From contig OX465589.1 in the NCBI GenBank assembly GCA_950022655.1, positions 27,147,626 through 27,211,625 on the forward strand: DNA of 64,000 nucleotides, read 5' to 3'. The notes beneath the pieces are model-generated. The model did no database searches. It was not told the origin of the DNA and saw only the letters and a list, made by a program, of their open reading frames with translations. Below are positions 46,213 to 58,251 of this stretch, one piece after another. The position numbers and the translations under genes were made by a program. Origin of the DNA: Alentia gelatinosa. Lineage: Eukaryota; Annelida; Polychaeta; Phyllodocida; Polynoidae. Numbering within the stretch: the stretch's first letter is position 1; each line of letters opens with the position of its first letter.

Positions 46213-47543
46213 GAATGTGATGTCATCGACGGGTATTACCAGTGGCAACATTTGATAACAATGACGTCAGTAAATCACCAGCGTAGTGTGGAGATATCTG
46301 TAGATGTTATCACGGTAACCATGAGGCGGTAGTGAGCAATTCCGCTACTACAATCTCCATGCATATATGGAATCTTTTTCAGATATATATGAATCTAACA
46401 ATATAGGCTGAGGCATAAATCGGAGTTAAATTGGGAAATCAAGTACAGGAAACTCGAGTAACAAATAGTGAAGCAGATATGGCGGAACAAGGCCAGATGC
46501 TGAAAAGCTAGCCATTTTCTTGAAAAGAACACAGGTGCAATAGGAAAATGACTCGGTCAGCACTACTTTAAGGACCCTGCATATACGATGACTGCCATCT
46601 ACTAGGAACTCCCTCCGATGACAGGACTATCTCAGTGCTCTTGAAGTAGGATTACTTCTTCCTGAACCTTGGTAAGATGAATACAATTTTTTTTTTTAAT
46701 CACAATGTATCAATTTCTCGATGAAGTAAAAGTAATGGGATTCCATGTATACACTCTTTACATGCACTCTTGTGAAATGATTATGCGATGTATAGCCATG
46801 TGGGTAGGCATAGTGTCCATCCCGAAAGGAAGGTACCTTGGTTGGGTAATGATCGGCGTTGTATATATGTCAGACTGATCCTCGCCACAGTAAATGGAAA
46901 TAATTGTTGGTTCATTGGCTTGGCTTATGTGAGTATTGTCATTGGTTACTTCCTTTTTTGTCGTAATAAGAATGGTGACTGTTGTTGATGCTACTGGATG
47001 AGGAGTATCTAAAACTGTCCCGAGAAGACGAGTCAGTGCAATACGTGTATTTTTCAATAACCGTAAAGGTCATCTCTGATAACTTATGATGTGTACTCTG
47101 AAAGCAAAGGCAATATGATAAACATTCAGGCGACTAGAAGCTTCACCAAGTAATGCCTTGTGAGGATCAGGAAGGTTAACATGAAGGAGGTAGAGACATA
47201 GTAATGGTAAATATCCTTACAAAATTCTCAACCAGTCACTCCGGTTAGCAGCGGTAAATATGGACACTCTATCACTGTTTCCAGTTGGTTCTGTGTGCTG
47301 GGAAAATGGCGGCCATGTCATTGATATGAGACTGCAGAGATAGATGGATTCGTCGGTCAGTAATGCTATTGGCAGGTGAGGTGTGAGAGGAGGCCTGCCT
47401 TGTCGTAATGCACGGGAAAGGGGTCGGGCACGGAGAAGACGTATAAATGTATTTACCGTTCTCTGCCCCTCTAGGCATGGCTCGGCATAGAAACTCCTCA
47501 TGCATGTATCTTCAAACCCTTCCGTGGTAGCGGATTCAGACCA
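46213..47543. other. No recognised feature
   Basis: Frames at 46758-47057 and 47217-47505 have no recognisable motif. Confidence 0.45.
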
Positions 47544-47888
47544 TTACTATATACCCATGCCGTATATACTGTAAATACGCACCGTTTCGTATGACGTAAC
47601 AATGACGTAGAAATACCGTACGGACCGCTGGTCCGTACACTAAAATACGGACTACCTTGCCCTACAAGCTTATTAAAAAATTGGTTGTTAAGCCAAATGA
47701 ATTTTTTTTTAAATTTCGGGTATTTAGTAAATATATAACGTCCAACCATGCTTGTACAAGTCACAGAACTCGATGATAATTTACCGTTTGTACGGAATTC
47801 GGCATAAATGCCTCGGTCCGTACAAACTGTAAATTACCATCTCTTTCTGTGAATTGTACAGCATGGTCAGAACGTTCTATATAATTAT
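47544..47888 (+). mobile_element. Repeat B3, full length
   Basis: Near-identical to 18716-19056 over its length, including both palindromes (TACGGACCGCTGGTCCGTA and the GTTTGTACGGAATTCGGCAT hairpin). The left end is TTACTATATACCCATGCCGT. Confidence 0.88.
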
Positions 47889-48648
47889 TCATGGCAGAAC
47901 TGTGGATTAATGCACCCTGGTTTTCATGCATTACCAGCTAGTCCGACGGAACCTCCTTTTCAAAATCCAATATTCGTCGGATACTTTACTTTCGATCTGA
48001 AGCTTCTGTTTCAGTGTTTTACAACACGGATCATGGCTCTTAGCACTAGCTACAGGTACATCATATACTCCAAGTACATCAATTATAAAGTATCACATGA
48101 AGCTATAATACTGTTAACTGATGGCAAAAACTATTACATGAAGCTATGGTACTGTTACCTGAATTGGTTATTGCTTGAAATCTGTATTGATCATCGTTAT
48201 TGTACCAGCAGCATTTTATATACTTTAGACTTGGACTGGCTGAATAATGGGATATGACGTTCAAACATCACTGTATATCTAACATGGTAGAAAGTGTCCG
48301 CTCGAATGCACCACCACGTAGTCTCTAAGCAATATGAATTATTGATATCCCCAGTGGACCTTGAGAGCAGTCCTGTTGTTGTGTTTGACTCCGAGATAGT
48401 TTCCCATCGACCGACTGTGGTCAGTAACCACCACCAGATATCACAGCACTTTTCAGGAAGTTTTTGTGAATAGGAATTGACGAAACAGTGAGTTATCTAA
48501 GTACCGACAAATGTGAAGTACTGCAACACTTATTTATAAGATGAGCCATCAAGAAAAGCAAAGCGAATTTACTCTTTTGTGATTGAAGAGGGTCACGGCT
48601 CCGAAAATTGGTAGGTATAGGCAAGTGAGTGTTAACTGAACACTGATA
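47889..48648. other. No recognised feature
   Basis: A 115-codon frame (47910-48257) has no motif I recognise and low-complexity Tyr/Leu-rich content; not called as a gene. Confidence 0.4.
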
Positions 48649-49056
48649 CACTGCACGAAAACCATCATTTTACATATGAATGCGCCCGGCGTATATACGT
48701 ATGAATTTTGCGTATATAAGGTCGTCCCATTCCCCGTGTATATACGCCTCATCTGTAGGCGGATATAAGCGTCCAGTGAAGAGGGCTTCACTGAGAGGTG
48801 GCGGGAGGTGGCGGGAGGGGGGCGGGGGAGGGCTTCCTACTGAGGACACCTGTACTTCTACCAACACAAACGGGCGGGAGGCAGCGGGAGGAGAGGATAT
48901 TTCCTCTGATATATGCCCGGTGTGAAATACAGCCAAGACGCGTCCGTATATATAAACCCTGGGAGTATATATATATGAAAACCAGTCAGTATTCAGCCAA
49001 TACACGCACTTCCGCGATGGCTTATATATGAATAAAATGGTGGTTTTCGTGCAGTG
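48649..49056 (+). mobile_element. Repeat F2 (408 bp), complete copy
   Basis: Ends CACTGCACGAAAACCATCAT and inverse (GGTGGTTTTCGTGCAGTG). Flanked on both sides by ATA, a possible short target duplication. The interior has many GTATATACG words, a G-rich patch at 48796-48832 and GTGTGAAATACAGCCAAGA. Frames on both strands are repeat-derived. Confidence 0.8.
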
Positions 49057-50837
49057 ATAATCACTGGGTCCAATAAAGTATGCCAACCTTTATGGGTCCC
49101 ACCAATGATCGATTTTGCATACGAGAGGAACAGACGTTCTGAGTTACTGCTGATCTGTTCGCATCACATTTTGTGTCTCCACTACACGGCATGAGTTTTT
49201 CCAGAGGAGTTATCAAAACTACCCTCTCATATTCTGCCTAAAGCGTATCGAAACGTTGTGATTTTTATTATTGAAATCAGTCGTTTTCCTCTGCTCCGAG
49301 GTATTACAACATTTCTTTTGGATGGTCATGAAATGGATAACTGTAACAAGGTTCTTCTTTAACGTAGAGTGTAACAAAGTCTCTCACGTCAAACATCAAG
49401 CAGTTTCTGAAGCAGTCTCTTTCTATTCAGACTAACAACTGCAGGGAGTACCTTTCATAGAATAACATTTCGATATGTCGTGAGTGAAGTTATCAGATTG
49501 TTACTCGCAATAGATGCAGGATTGCAGAGGTTGAGACTCGATCCTTATTGGATGAGATATCATTCAACTGTACCGCCCATTTATGTCCTTGTCATTTACA
49601 GAGAATAGTGATGCACTTATAGTGTACTGTCGGTGAGAAATTACTGGTGGCTAACGTGATACATCATTGATTCAGAAATAGTCGAGATACGCAAACATGA
49701 CGTTAAATGCCAACCAGAAATAACTCTTCCTGGATCATGGCTTGCACTCCTCCAAGCTTTATATGGACTGAGGCGGACAATGACATGGGACAACCTGCTC
49801 TCCCCTGAGCCACCGACATTAAATATATACCCCTGGTATAAGTCTATCTCTGTATCTAAGCCTCACATTCTCATGGAGAAATATCCGCTGATTTAGTCTG
49901 GGACGAGCTATTTTTCATACCTTGTTATAACAGAGACAGTAGCGTTTCAGACATGTCTAGACTCTTGGACTCGTGTTATAGAAGCATCAAACAGTTCATC
50001 CATGGTAGGACAAGAGTGTTTTACGCCCTCTTCATCTATATTTCCAGCAACTACGCCTAACGAGAGACGGGCATGATGGATAGTTGCAGTTTACCAAATC
50101 TGCTGCGCGCACCCTGCAAAAAAAGAATCCCTTTATTGGCCTACCAGCCGCAGTGACAAGACCAAAAGTACGTGGAAGCCATGGGCCTCATCGAATCCTA
50201 AGTTCAGCATATATCCTGCTGAATTGAAAAAGAGCAAAGGAAAATAGAGGAGGGTACTTGAAAAATAGTAACAACATGGAGATGTTGTTTGGGACTATTC
50301 CAAAGAAAGATGTGATCAGCTTAAACCAACGTCCGCCCACGTGGTGGTCGCACGGCGGAATTAGGCCACCCCTGAGTGCAAACATACCACCAAGGCGGAA
50401 AATAGCGTCGCGTCAATGACGTGACTCCCATTTGAAACCACTCTCCCAGCAGATATCCTGCGCTCTACTTCCTGCGGTCATTTGTAACTCTGCCCCAACC
50501 TCCCTGTTTGGACCTTAATCTGGCCCCTACGCCAGTTTTTGAAACATCCCAAATTCTGAGGGCTTTTGGGGGTATTTTGTTTTCTACTTGTAAATAGAGA
50601 TGAACAAATGTATATGGTAAATAGAATACTCTCATTTCTGTTATCATTTATTTCAAACCAGACACAGTCTCTTGGATTACTTTCTACAGTGGAAAGCACC
50701 TCATGTGTTGCAGGTTTTTGTTTGTAAACATAACACATGTGCTCACTTGAGGGGGCAGTCTACTCAACTGTGGATTCACATTATAAAATGGTAGACAAAT
50801 CTATCCCTTCACGATCTGCGTGCTATTCGTTGTCTTT
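49057..50837. other. No recognised gene; possible retroelement tail
   Basis: Near 49245, GTATCGAAACGTTGTGATTT resembles the sequence at 54450. No protein motif seen. Confidence 0.4.
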
Positions 50838-51240
50838 TTAGAGCGTGCTTGCATGCCTATATACATCATCTATAGACCAACAGGCTAGAGTGCTCACATA
50901 CACTTTCAGCGTGCTGCCAGAAAACTATCCCTTCACTGTTTGTGTGCTATTCACTGTGATAGTGTGAAAGGAGCAGGGTGCCAGTGTCTCAGGGCCTTAG
51001 AAGCATGCTCAGCTGACCATGACCAATCACTAGAGACCGAAATACCTCATTGACCCACTGGTGCTTGACCTTGATATTTTTGGATCCTAGACTCAGGTGG
51101 TTGCAGAAATAACAGGTTGACTGGGTTACATTAGCTTACAGAAAAATATCCATAGACTGAATGTAACTCAAACCGTTTAATTGTTATTCACGTATAGTTG
51201 CACGCTCATTCATCTATGATGAACATTCCATTTGCTCCTA
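50838..51240 (+). repeat. Repeat D, single-arm copy
   Basis: From TTTTTAGAGCGTGCTTGCAT through CAGGGTGCCAGTGTCTCAGG and CATGACCAATCACTAGAGAC to TTTGCTCCTAGT. Corresponds to one arm plus spacer of the palindrome at 36333-37112. Confidence 0.75.
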
Positions 51241-51362
51241 GTTGGATAGGGAGCAAGATACCAGTGTCTGAGGGTATGAGAGGCATGCCCAACTGACCAT
51301 GACCAATCACTTGAGACCGAAATACCTCATTGACCTCCTGGAGTTTGATATGGTTGGATCCT
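51241..51362 (+). repeat. Repeat D, partial tandem copy
   Basis: Repeats the middle of the arm (GCATGCCCAACTGACCATGA, then CCTCATTGACC) directly after the previous copy, stopping near TTGGATCCTATAC. Confidence 0.7.
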
Positions 51363-51948
51363 ATACAGGGGACCTACCTAGCATGCACCACGGCCGTTCC
51401 TCAGTCAAATTGCTGCGTCTACCCGCAAAACCAAGTCAAGATACGCATTATTTGATGAAGTAAAATATGGCTTATTGTTGATTATTGGTGAAAATAAATG
51501 TGGGAATCGTGTTTTCCAATGTTGGATTAGTCTAACCACTGGCACAAAATATTCAAATAATGATATTTTAAGTCCTGTTGGTGGGTGAAACTTGAAAATG
51601 CTGATAGAATGAGAAGTATCCTTCCCACAATGCAACTGACTGTCCCCGGTTGAAGATTAGGCTATTTTGAGTGGGGGAAAACGTGAAGAACTCCAAAGGT
51701 CTCCAGTGGAAATTGCCTGAAATTCTCTTTTTAGAGCGTGCTTGCATGCGCTAAATACATCATCTAGAGTTTAGAGTGGTCACACTGAACTTTCGGTGTG
51801 CTTCAAGACTAGGAGTTAATGATATTTCCATTTACAATGGATGAGCGCGGTACTTCTAAAGGACAATAAACTCTCACATGATAATTCCAATTTTTCTGGG
51901 GTAGAGATCACCTTGTGCTGTATATCTTTACTCTAAACTTTTTTTTTT
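51363..51948. other. No gene; short D spacer piece
   Basis: TTTTTAGAGCGTGCTTGCAT to GTGTGCTTCAAGACTAGGAG (51730-51815) is a piece of repeat D. Nothing else recognised. Confidence 0.5.
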
Positions 51949-52882
51949 ACAAGACTGTTTTAACACTGTTGCCAGACTTGTAAGACTGTTTTAAGACTGC
52001 TGCGAGATTGTTGTAAGACTGTTACAAGAGTGTTGTAAGAGTGTTGTAAAGCTGACACATGACTATTGTAAGGCTGATTTAAGACTGTTGTAAGACTGTT
52101 AGAAGACTGTTGTAAGATTGTTATGAGACTTTGCAAGACTGTCACAAACTGTTGTAAGATTGTTGCAAGACTGTTACAAACCGTTGTAGGACTGTTGCAA
52201 GACGGTTGTAAGATTGTTTTAAGACTGTTGCGAGACTTGTAAGACTGTTTTAAGACTGCTGCAAGATTGTTGTAAGACTGTCACAAGACTGTTGTAAGAG
52301 TGTTGGAAGACTCATGTAAGATTGTTATAAAGCTGATACAAGACTATTATAAGGCTGATACAAGACTGTTGTAAGATTGTTATAAGTTTGATACAAGACT
52401 GTTGTAAGCCTGTTCTAAGACTGTTGTAAGGCTTATATGAGAATTGGTGCAAACTGTTGTAAGATTGTTGCAAGACTCTTGTGAGACTCTTGTAAGATTG
52501 TTGTAAAGCTGATACAAGACCATTGTAAGGCTGATTCAAGACTGTTGTAAGACTGATACAAGACTGTTATAAGATTGTTGTAACTTTGATACAAGACTGT
52601 TGTCAGCCTGTTGAAAGACTTTTGTAAGGCTTATATGAGAATTGTTTCATATCAGCCTTATAACTATCTTACGACAGCCTTGTATCAGCCTTATAACAGT
52701 CTTACAACAGTTTTACAAAAATCTTGCAACAGTCATGCAACAGACTTGCATCATTCTTACAACAGTCTTATAACAGTCTTACAAGTCTTATAGCAGCCTA
52801 ACAAGTCTTGTAACAGTCTTACAACAGTCCCGCAACAGTCATACAAGTCTTGTATCTGTCTTACAACAGTCTTGAATCAGCC
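51949..52882. repeat. 11-bp minisatellite with orientation switch
   Basis: About 930 bases built from a unit close to TTGTAAGACTG. Up to about 52640 the G/T-rich orientation is on the plus strand; from about 52655 the complementary form (CAGTCTTACAA) is on the plus strand. Degenerate, with interspersed GCTGATACAAGACT variants. Three 11-base units equal 11 codons, so long repetitive frames (SYNSLTTVLQQ-like) arise on both sides; these are not considered genes. Confidence 0.92.
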
Positions 52883-53043
52883 TCTGGTCACTAAAATCAC
52901 AAGGGTTAATAACTGGTCAAACAGGTTTGCTGGCTCTGTGCCATGTAGGGAATATATCTGATTACGACACCTCAAGTGTGCCCAATCATATGTGACACTT
53001 TGAATACAATGTATTTAGGGGTGTCCCATCAGTTTTGAACTAT
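52883..53043. other. No recognised feature
   Basis: Short unique-looking sequence between the minisatellite and a DIRS piece. Confidence 0.4.
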
Positions 53044-53246
53044 TTTTAGGAACCAAGTCAGTAGTGGGGCAGGGGTATGGTCAGACGTGATACTGGACAA
53101 CTGTCCATTTCACCAGGCCTTTATAGTTGGGACATTGATAGTGAAGCGTTAGATTCTTTACAGCAAGCTGAAACCCTGTGTGAGCATTCTAACCTCTATC
53201 TAGATGACGTATATGAGCGTGATTTCCCGCGCTCAAAAACTATCCC
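53044..53246 (+). pseudogene. DIRS-like element fragment upstream of RT
   Basis: Nucleotide-level match to the reverse complement of 33760-33945: GGAACCAAGTCAGTAGTG at the start, then a frame SWDIDSEALDSLQQAETLCE and NLYLDDVYERDFPRSKT. In the other copy this stretch immediately precedes the RT. Here a repeat D element begins exactly where the RT would start, so the rest is lost or displaced. The open frame 53077-53277 runs from DIRS into repeat D and is not a gene. Confidence 0.7.
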
Positions 53247-53564
53247 TTTACTATCTGCATGCTGTTCACTGTGGTAGTGAGAACAGAGCAGGGAGCCAGT
53301 GTCTCAGGGTCTTAGAGGTGTACCCAGCTGATCATGACCAATCACTCGAGACCAAAAATACCTGATTGACCCACTGCTGCTTGATATGTTTGGATTCTAA
53401 ACTCAGGCAGATGAAGAAATAGCACATTGACTGGGAGCAAGTGGGTTACGGGTTACAGAAAACTATTCATAGACTGAATCCAACCCAAACCTTTTAATTG
53501 TTATTCATTTATAATTGCACGCTCATTCATCCATGATGAACATCCTATTTGCTCCTAGTTGAAT
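53247..53564 (+). repeat. Repeat D, single-arm copy inserted at a DIRS piece
   Basis: Begins at AAAACTATCCCTTTACTATC and ends TTTGCTCCTAGTTG. Junction with DIRS sequence at CGCGCTCAAAAAC. Confidence 0.75.
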
Positions 53565-53834
53565 GGTGTAGATAACAGTGTGCACTGCTGTATTTGGTAG
53601 GCTGGATTTAGACTTACTTCAGTACCTGTGTTCTACCTACCTGCCCCTGCCTGCCTACCACCACTGCACACCGCCCTTACCCCTCCCCCTACACTCCCCT
53701 CTGCCTGGCTGACACAGGCAGTCTATACTGGATCTTGACTGGAAGCGTTCACGTATGTGAATTGCGCCGTGGCCATCGCGTTTGATAGGATGGCATGCGG
53801 TGCATGCTTGGAAGGTGCCCGGTCCCCAGCCCCC
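53565..53834. other. C-rich low-complexity stretch
   Basis: Runs such as CCTACCTGCCCCTGCCTGCC and CCTTACCCCTCCCCCTACAC. Similar in style to the C/G-rich sequence near the window's right end. No gene. Confidence 0.5.
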
Positions 53835-54001
53835 TGGATCCTATAGATAGACTCAGGCAGTTACAGAAATGGCAGGTTTACCGGGTGCAAGTGGTTACAG
53901 AAAACGATCCATAGACTGAATATAACCCAAACCTTTTAGTTGTTATTCATTTAAAATTGCGCCCTCATTCATCAGTGATGAACATTCTATTTGCTCCTAG
54001 A
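53835..54001 (+). repeat. Repeat D, partial copy (3' part)
   Basis: GGCAGTTACAGAAATGGCAG to TTTGCTCCTAG, matching the last third of the D arm. Confidence 0.7.
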
Positions 54002-55121
54002 ACTTTATTCTGATACTAGACCTTTTGTAGTGCTTGGAGAGTGTGTTTAGTCATAACATCGAAGCCAATTTACCATCATCGTTTTGTGTGTATTTTTTTT
54101 AGAATAAGTCACCATAAAGCTAAACATAATCATCTATTTGTTAATTTATGAATACTACTTATTGAATGTTTCTGCCTTTAGAGCCTACATAAAAACAAAA
54201 TTACTTGGTTTGAGGCGCACACAACGTTATACCATGTGGGATTTAACCCAACTATCCCCCATGTCGTAGACAGCGGGGACTCAACGAAATAGGTATAGAG
54301 GGCCCGGGATATGCCGATATGCATGACAGTGGTGACCGTCACCTCCATGAGAAACATGACGTTTTGGACGTTCTCTGACAGGCAGTGATAAGCATTTATC
54401 ATGGAAGTTAAATAAAGTTTAAATAACTACTCCTGAAAAAAAAAAAAAAGTATATCGAAACGTTGAGTTTTTACATGACTCATCCAATCATCGTCATTGC
54501 TGTGACTGTACTTCATCTGACTATAATTAATAATAGTTTTAAACTATACTTGATCGAGTCTGGTTTTGTGTAGTAAACTCCCCCCTACTAGAATTTAAAT
54601 ACCTCGACATGCCCCGTTATCTTATTTATCACCTAGTCTGGCAGTTTGATTGTGAAAGAAAAATCGGGATTCTGAACTCCACAAAGAGAAATATCAATGA
54701 ATGCTTGATATTCAGTTTAAGGTAATCGTCCTTCCAGTCCTATTTGTTTTTTTATAAATACCAAAAATACAATCCATGTTGAAGTTTGTTTCAATATTGC
54801 ATTCAGTGGTAGGATAAGCCAGCGGGCGAACATGTCATGAATCTGTTGTGTAAACCGTATTTCAGGCCTCCTGGAACGGTTCCCGGAAGACCTTCGGGCA
54901 AAACACCGTATCTAGCCATATTGGTCACGTGATTAGACGGCGTCATGTGACCGATGTGGTAATGGAATCCCCACAACTTGCTCCAGCTGCTCAAACTTAA
55001 TCATGACCACAGTTGTAAGCAAAGCGAGGCTACAAGGTGTAATGGCCCAGAGGTGGTAATTGTGGGACAGATGGAATTATTTCCTGATTGTATAGCAAAC
55101 GGCAAAATAACTGTGAGAGTG
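54002..55121. other. No recognised gene; possible retroelement tail
   Basis: An A-run followed by GTATATCGAAACGTTGAGTT near 54437-54470. GGTCACGTGATTAGACGGCG with ATGTGACC (54917-54952) resembles the hairpin of repeat T. No protein motif. Confidence 0.4.
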
Positions 55122-55544
55122 AGATTTTATATGAACTTTTTGGTACCTTTAATAGGTATAGCAGGGCATAGTGGATGAAGGATATTTAAACGGTATAAGG
55201 ATAGTTTTCGCGATGGTTTATATTCCTTAAACATCTGTGTAATGCATTTATCTAGATATGGCTAGATTTTATATGAACTTTTTGGTACCTTTAATAGGTA
55301 TAGCAGGGCATAGTGGATGAAGGATATTTAAACGGTATAAGGATAGTTTTCGCGATGGTTTATATTTCTTAAACATCTGTGTAATGCATTTATCTAGATA
55401 TGGCTAGATTTTATATGAACTTTTTGGTACCTTTAATAGGTATAGCAGGGCATAGTGGATGAAGGATATTTAAACGGTATAAGGATAGTTTTCGCGATGG
55501 TTTATATTTCTTAAACATCTGTGTAATGCATTTATCTAGATATG
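55122..55544 (+). repeat. Three tandem 142-bp units
   Basis: Units start at 55122, 55264 and 55406 with AGATTTTATATGAACTTTTT and end with TTATCTAGATATG. The copies look almost identical by eye; one visible difference is TATTCC versus TATTTC. No similarity to other repeats in the window. Confidence 0.95.
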
Positions 55545-56138
55545 TATTAAAAATCAATCAGGTCATATGCTTTAATACGATTATCGTTGTATTACTGATA
55601 ATTTTCTAATAATTCTTATTATTGAGTAAGGTGAAAAATGTAAGAAAAGAACTGGGTACTCAACTCAATACATTTTTTGGGGATGTTAAGGTTTCCCAAA
55701 AAGGTAAGTCTTCCGTCAAATGTTTTTGTTTTGTATAAGTGAATTGATTTCTTCTATCTATACTAAAATCTTTCTAATCATGTAACTTAGATTTATCTTA
55801 AAACCACTCGGCAATTACTCATTCCAGTTCCCTTTTATGAATTGTTTTAAAGAGAATTATACAAATTGTGAACCAATTACACTACATCTGTATAGTGTGT
55901 GGCTTGTGAAATCTTGAGACACTAGGTCTGTGCTAGCATTTAACATGTTTTGATTGGGCCCATGTAACTAGGTCAAGTGGCTCACCAACATGGGGGACAA
56001 GCAAGGGCATAACATTAAAAGTAAGTGGAGCCTGCCTGGGATTAGGGTTGAGAAACCCAAATGTCAGGGCTCTTTCCAACCAGCCAGAACCAATTAACCA
56101 AGGCAGAAGTACAGCATAAATGGACCAATTCAGAGAGC
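55545..56138. other. No recognised feature
   Basis: No gene or repeat recognised. Confidence 0.45.
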
Positions 56139-56437
56139 CTACACTGTTTCCCTAGTTTGTGACATGTCTAGGCGGCATCTAGATGGTGTGTCCAGTTTCA
56201 TAAGAACTAGGCATTAGACTTCGTTTTGTCCAATCTTGCTTGCACTGTTGGTGCCGCTTTTCATGTCTGTCTAACACTTTTGTCACGAAACTAGTGAAAC
56301 AGGTCCATGATGTGTAGATTTGTCTAATTCTTATGTTTGGGGTCTAAGGGCAGCTACTTGTGTTGTCACGAAACTAGACAACCCCAATGTCTGTATGGTG
56401 TCACAGACATGTCACGAAACTAGTGAAACAGGTCCCA
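56139..56437 (+). mobile_element. Type A MITE, left end decayed
   Basis: Right end GTGAAACAGGTCCCAG intact; left end reduced to ACTGTTTCCCTAGTTTGTGA. Internal third motif present near 56290-56308. Followed by a C homopolymer of about 13 at 56466-56481. Confidence 0.85.
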
Positions 56438-57848
56438 GGTCTGGCTGATGATAAGGAGAAGAAGCACCCCCCCCCCCCCCACCATGCTCCCATCAACAGT
56501 GGCACAGGCGAAGAACCCATGTGAGTCTGATTGTCTGTCAGAATCCAATTTGAGTTCAGACGACGAGTTAGAGTGTGGCCAACTCCCTTGGGATGGGAGG
56601 CAGGTCAAGGTTGCTGACTCCTACCATGATGGGATGTGATATCACCAGCCCTGACAACGAAACTGGCCCTGAAGTCTCGGACACTGTTAAGGAGAAGCCT
56701 GACTGCTTCTCCCGGCCAGCCAATACACGTATGCTGCAAGTGCCAAAAATGAATACAATTTCCAAGTTCTTGGGTCTTCTATAGCCTTTGATAGGTTTGG
56801 AGTAGAACTCTATTTCCAAGTATCTTCTATGATCAAGGTCAGTGTTAGAATCGTTTGGCTTTGATTGGGATTTTGTAACCTATACATTTTCGAAAAGCTT
56901 AAAACCCCTAGATTTCAATATATTTTTAAATATATATCGGCATTGCTATGTGCCCTTATGGCGACGGAGACTTAATGTAAGTTTAAACTAAACCCGGGTT
57001 AGTTTGAAACCATACACTGGCCACAATCCACCTAAAACATTTATTGGTCAAATAATTCATCTTCTCCCCTTAAGTTAAGTTTTCTTGATCACCTTGACAA
57101 CCTAAGCATTTTATGCCTGATGAGCCAATTCCTGCAGAACCTTGATAATCCCATCTGACAGACTCCCTTCTTGGCTTGTTTCACTCATTTTAGGGTGACA
57201 CCCCCCAGTGTACACGGTTACGTTAGTTTTGCACGGTTTTAAAACTGTCATTCAAGGTAGCATGACGCCAGGGAACAGACTGTATCTAGATTTCAATAAT
57301 TGATATTTTCATTATTTTCTAAGAAGGCTGAAATTGTTTTACCTGTTTCAACTGAATAGACATTCATTTTCATCTACTAAAATCGCATAAAATCAAAATT
57401 CATAACGGAAAACCATAGGATTTAGTCAATAGCATTTCGTATGATATGATTTTGGATTCACAAATTGCATCCAAAATGTCATGGGAGAGCTAAAATCCTG
57501 AATTTCCACAATTGATGCCGATTAGTTAGTGTCATACCTTTATTGCGAAATATGATTTGACTATTTTCTGTAAGGATCTACTATTACCATTACAACTAGG
57601 ATTGCAAAGATGCTGCAGAAATGGCTATCAAAGACGTTGAAATATTTAGCTCCTGCAATTACTGTCGGATTTCCAAGTGTAATTCTCCTACTTTATGGTT
57701 TCAATTGATTTAGAATTAAGTAGATCACTCAGAAATATGGTTTGACTATTTTCTGTAAGGATACATAACTAGGTTACCATGGTGACTAGGATTGCCATGT
57801 TGCAGTCATTGTCAGATTCCCAAGTGTATACGTAATATATCTACTTAA
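56438..57848. other. No recognised gene
   Basis: Frames at 56448-56819 lack motifs. Two similar stretches near 57545 and 57735 (ATTTGACTATTTTCTGTAAG and GTTTGACTATTTTCTGTAAG) indicate an old local duplication of about 190 bases. Confidence 0.45.
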
Positions 57849-58251
57849 GGGGCCCCTCGTACCTACTACGATTAAGTCTACGATTAACGCTTTGGCCGCG
57901 TCGGCGACAAACTAAAAGAATCGTGGAGGTGTCGGCGACAAACCCGTCAATTAGTCAGGTTTTGTCGCCGACGAACTCGCTGCGCGCCGACGGGCTACGA
58001 AGCGCTACAACAAAACAAACGTTAATCGTAGAGGGTCTAAGAAATTCAAACATGTTTGAATTTCGTAGCCCGTCGTAGGCCGTCGGCGACAAATACGGCC
58101 GGGTAAATCTCTCTTACATGTAAGGAAGATACCGTACGGAAGATACTGTACTGCAAATTTGGAGTCATTCGATAAAGTCTAAGTGTCTGAAATTAATCAC
58201 TGTATGGTTTAGCCTGGAACTGAGTTTTTGTATATCGTAATGTTAGCATTA
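57849..58251 (+). mobile_element. Element M, copy 1
   Basis: Starts GGGGCCCCTCGTACCTACTA; carries TCGGCGACAAAC words in both orientations, ATCGTAGAGGGTCTAAG and the palindrome TTCAAACATGTTTGAA. Continues through GCAAATTTGGAGTCATTC to the start of copy 2. No right inverted end of its own. Confidence 0.75.

Noticed and set aside
47910..48257. 115-codon plus-strand frame as a host exon
   Set aside because: No recognisable domain, skewed Tyr/Leu composition from AT-rich DNA, and no convincing splice context.
51960..52793. Leu/Gln/Ser-repeat open frames on both strands
   Set aside because: They follow directly from an 11-bp minisatellite; three units make 11 codons, so open frames are expected without selection.
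53077..53277. 66-codon frame as a gene
   Set aside because: It is a DIRS fragment running into a repeat D insertion.
56466..56481. C homopolymer as a regulatory element
   Set aside because: A single run with no further context; also prone to sequencing error.
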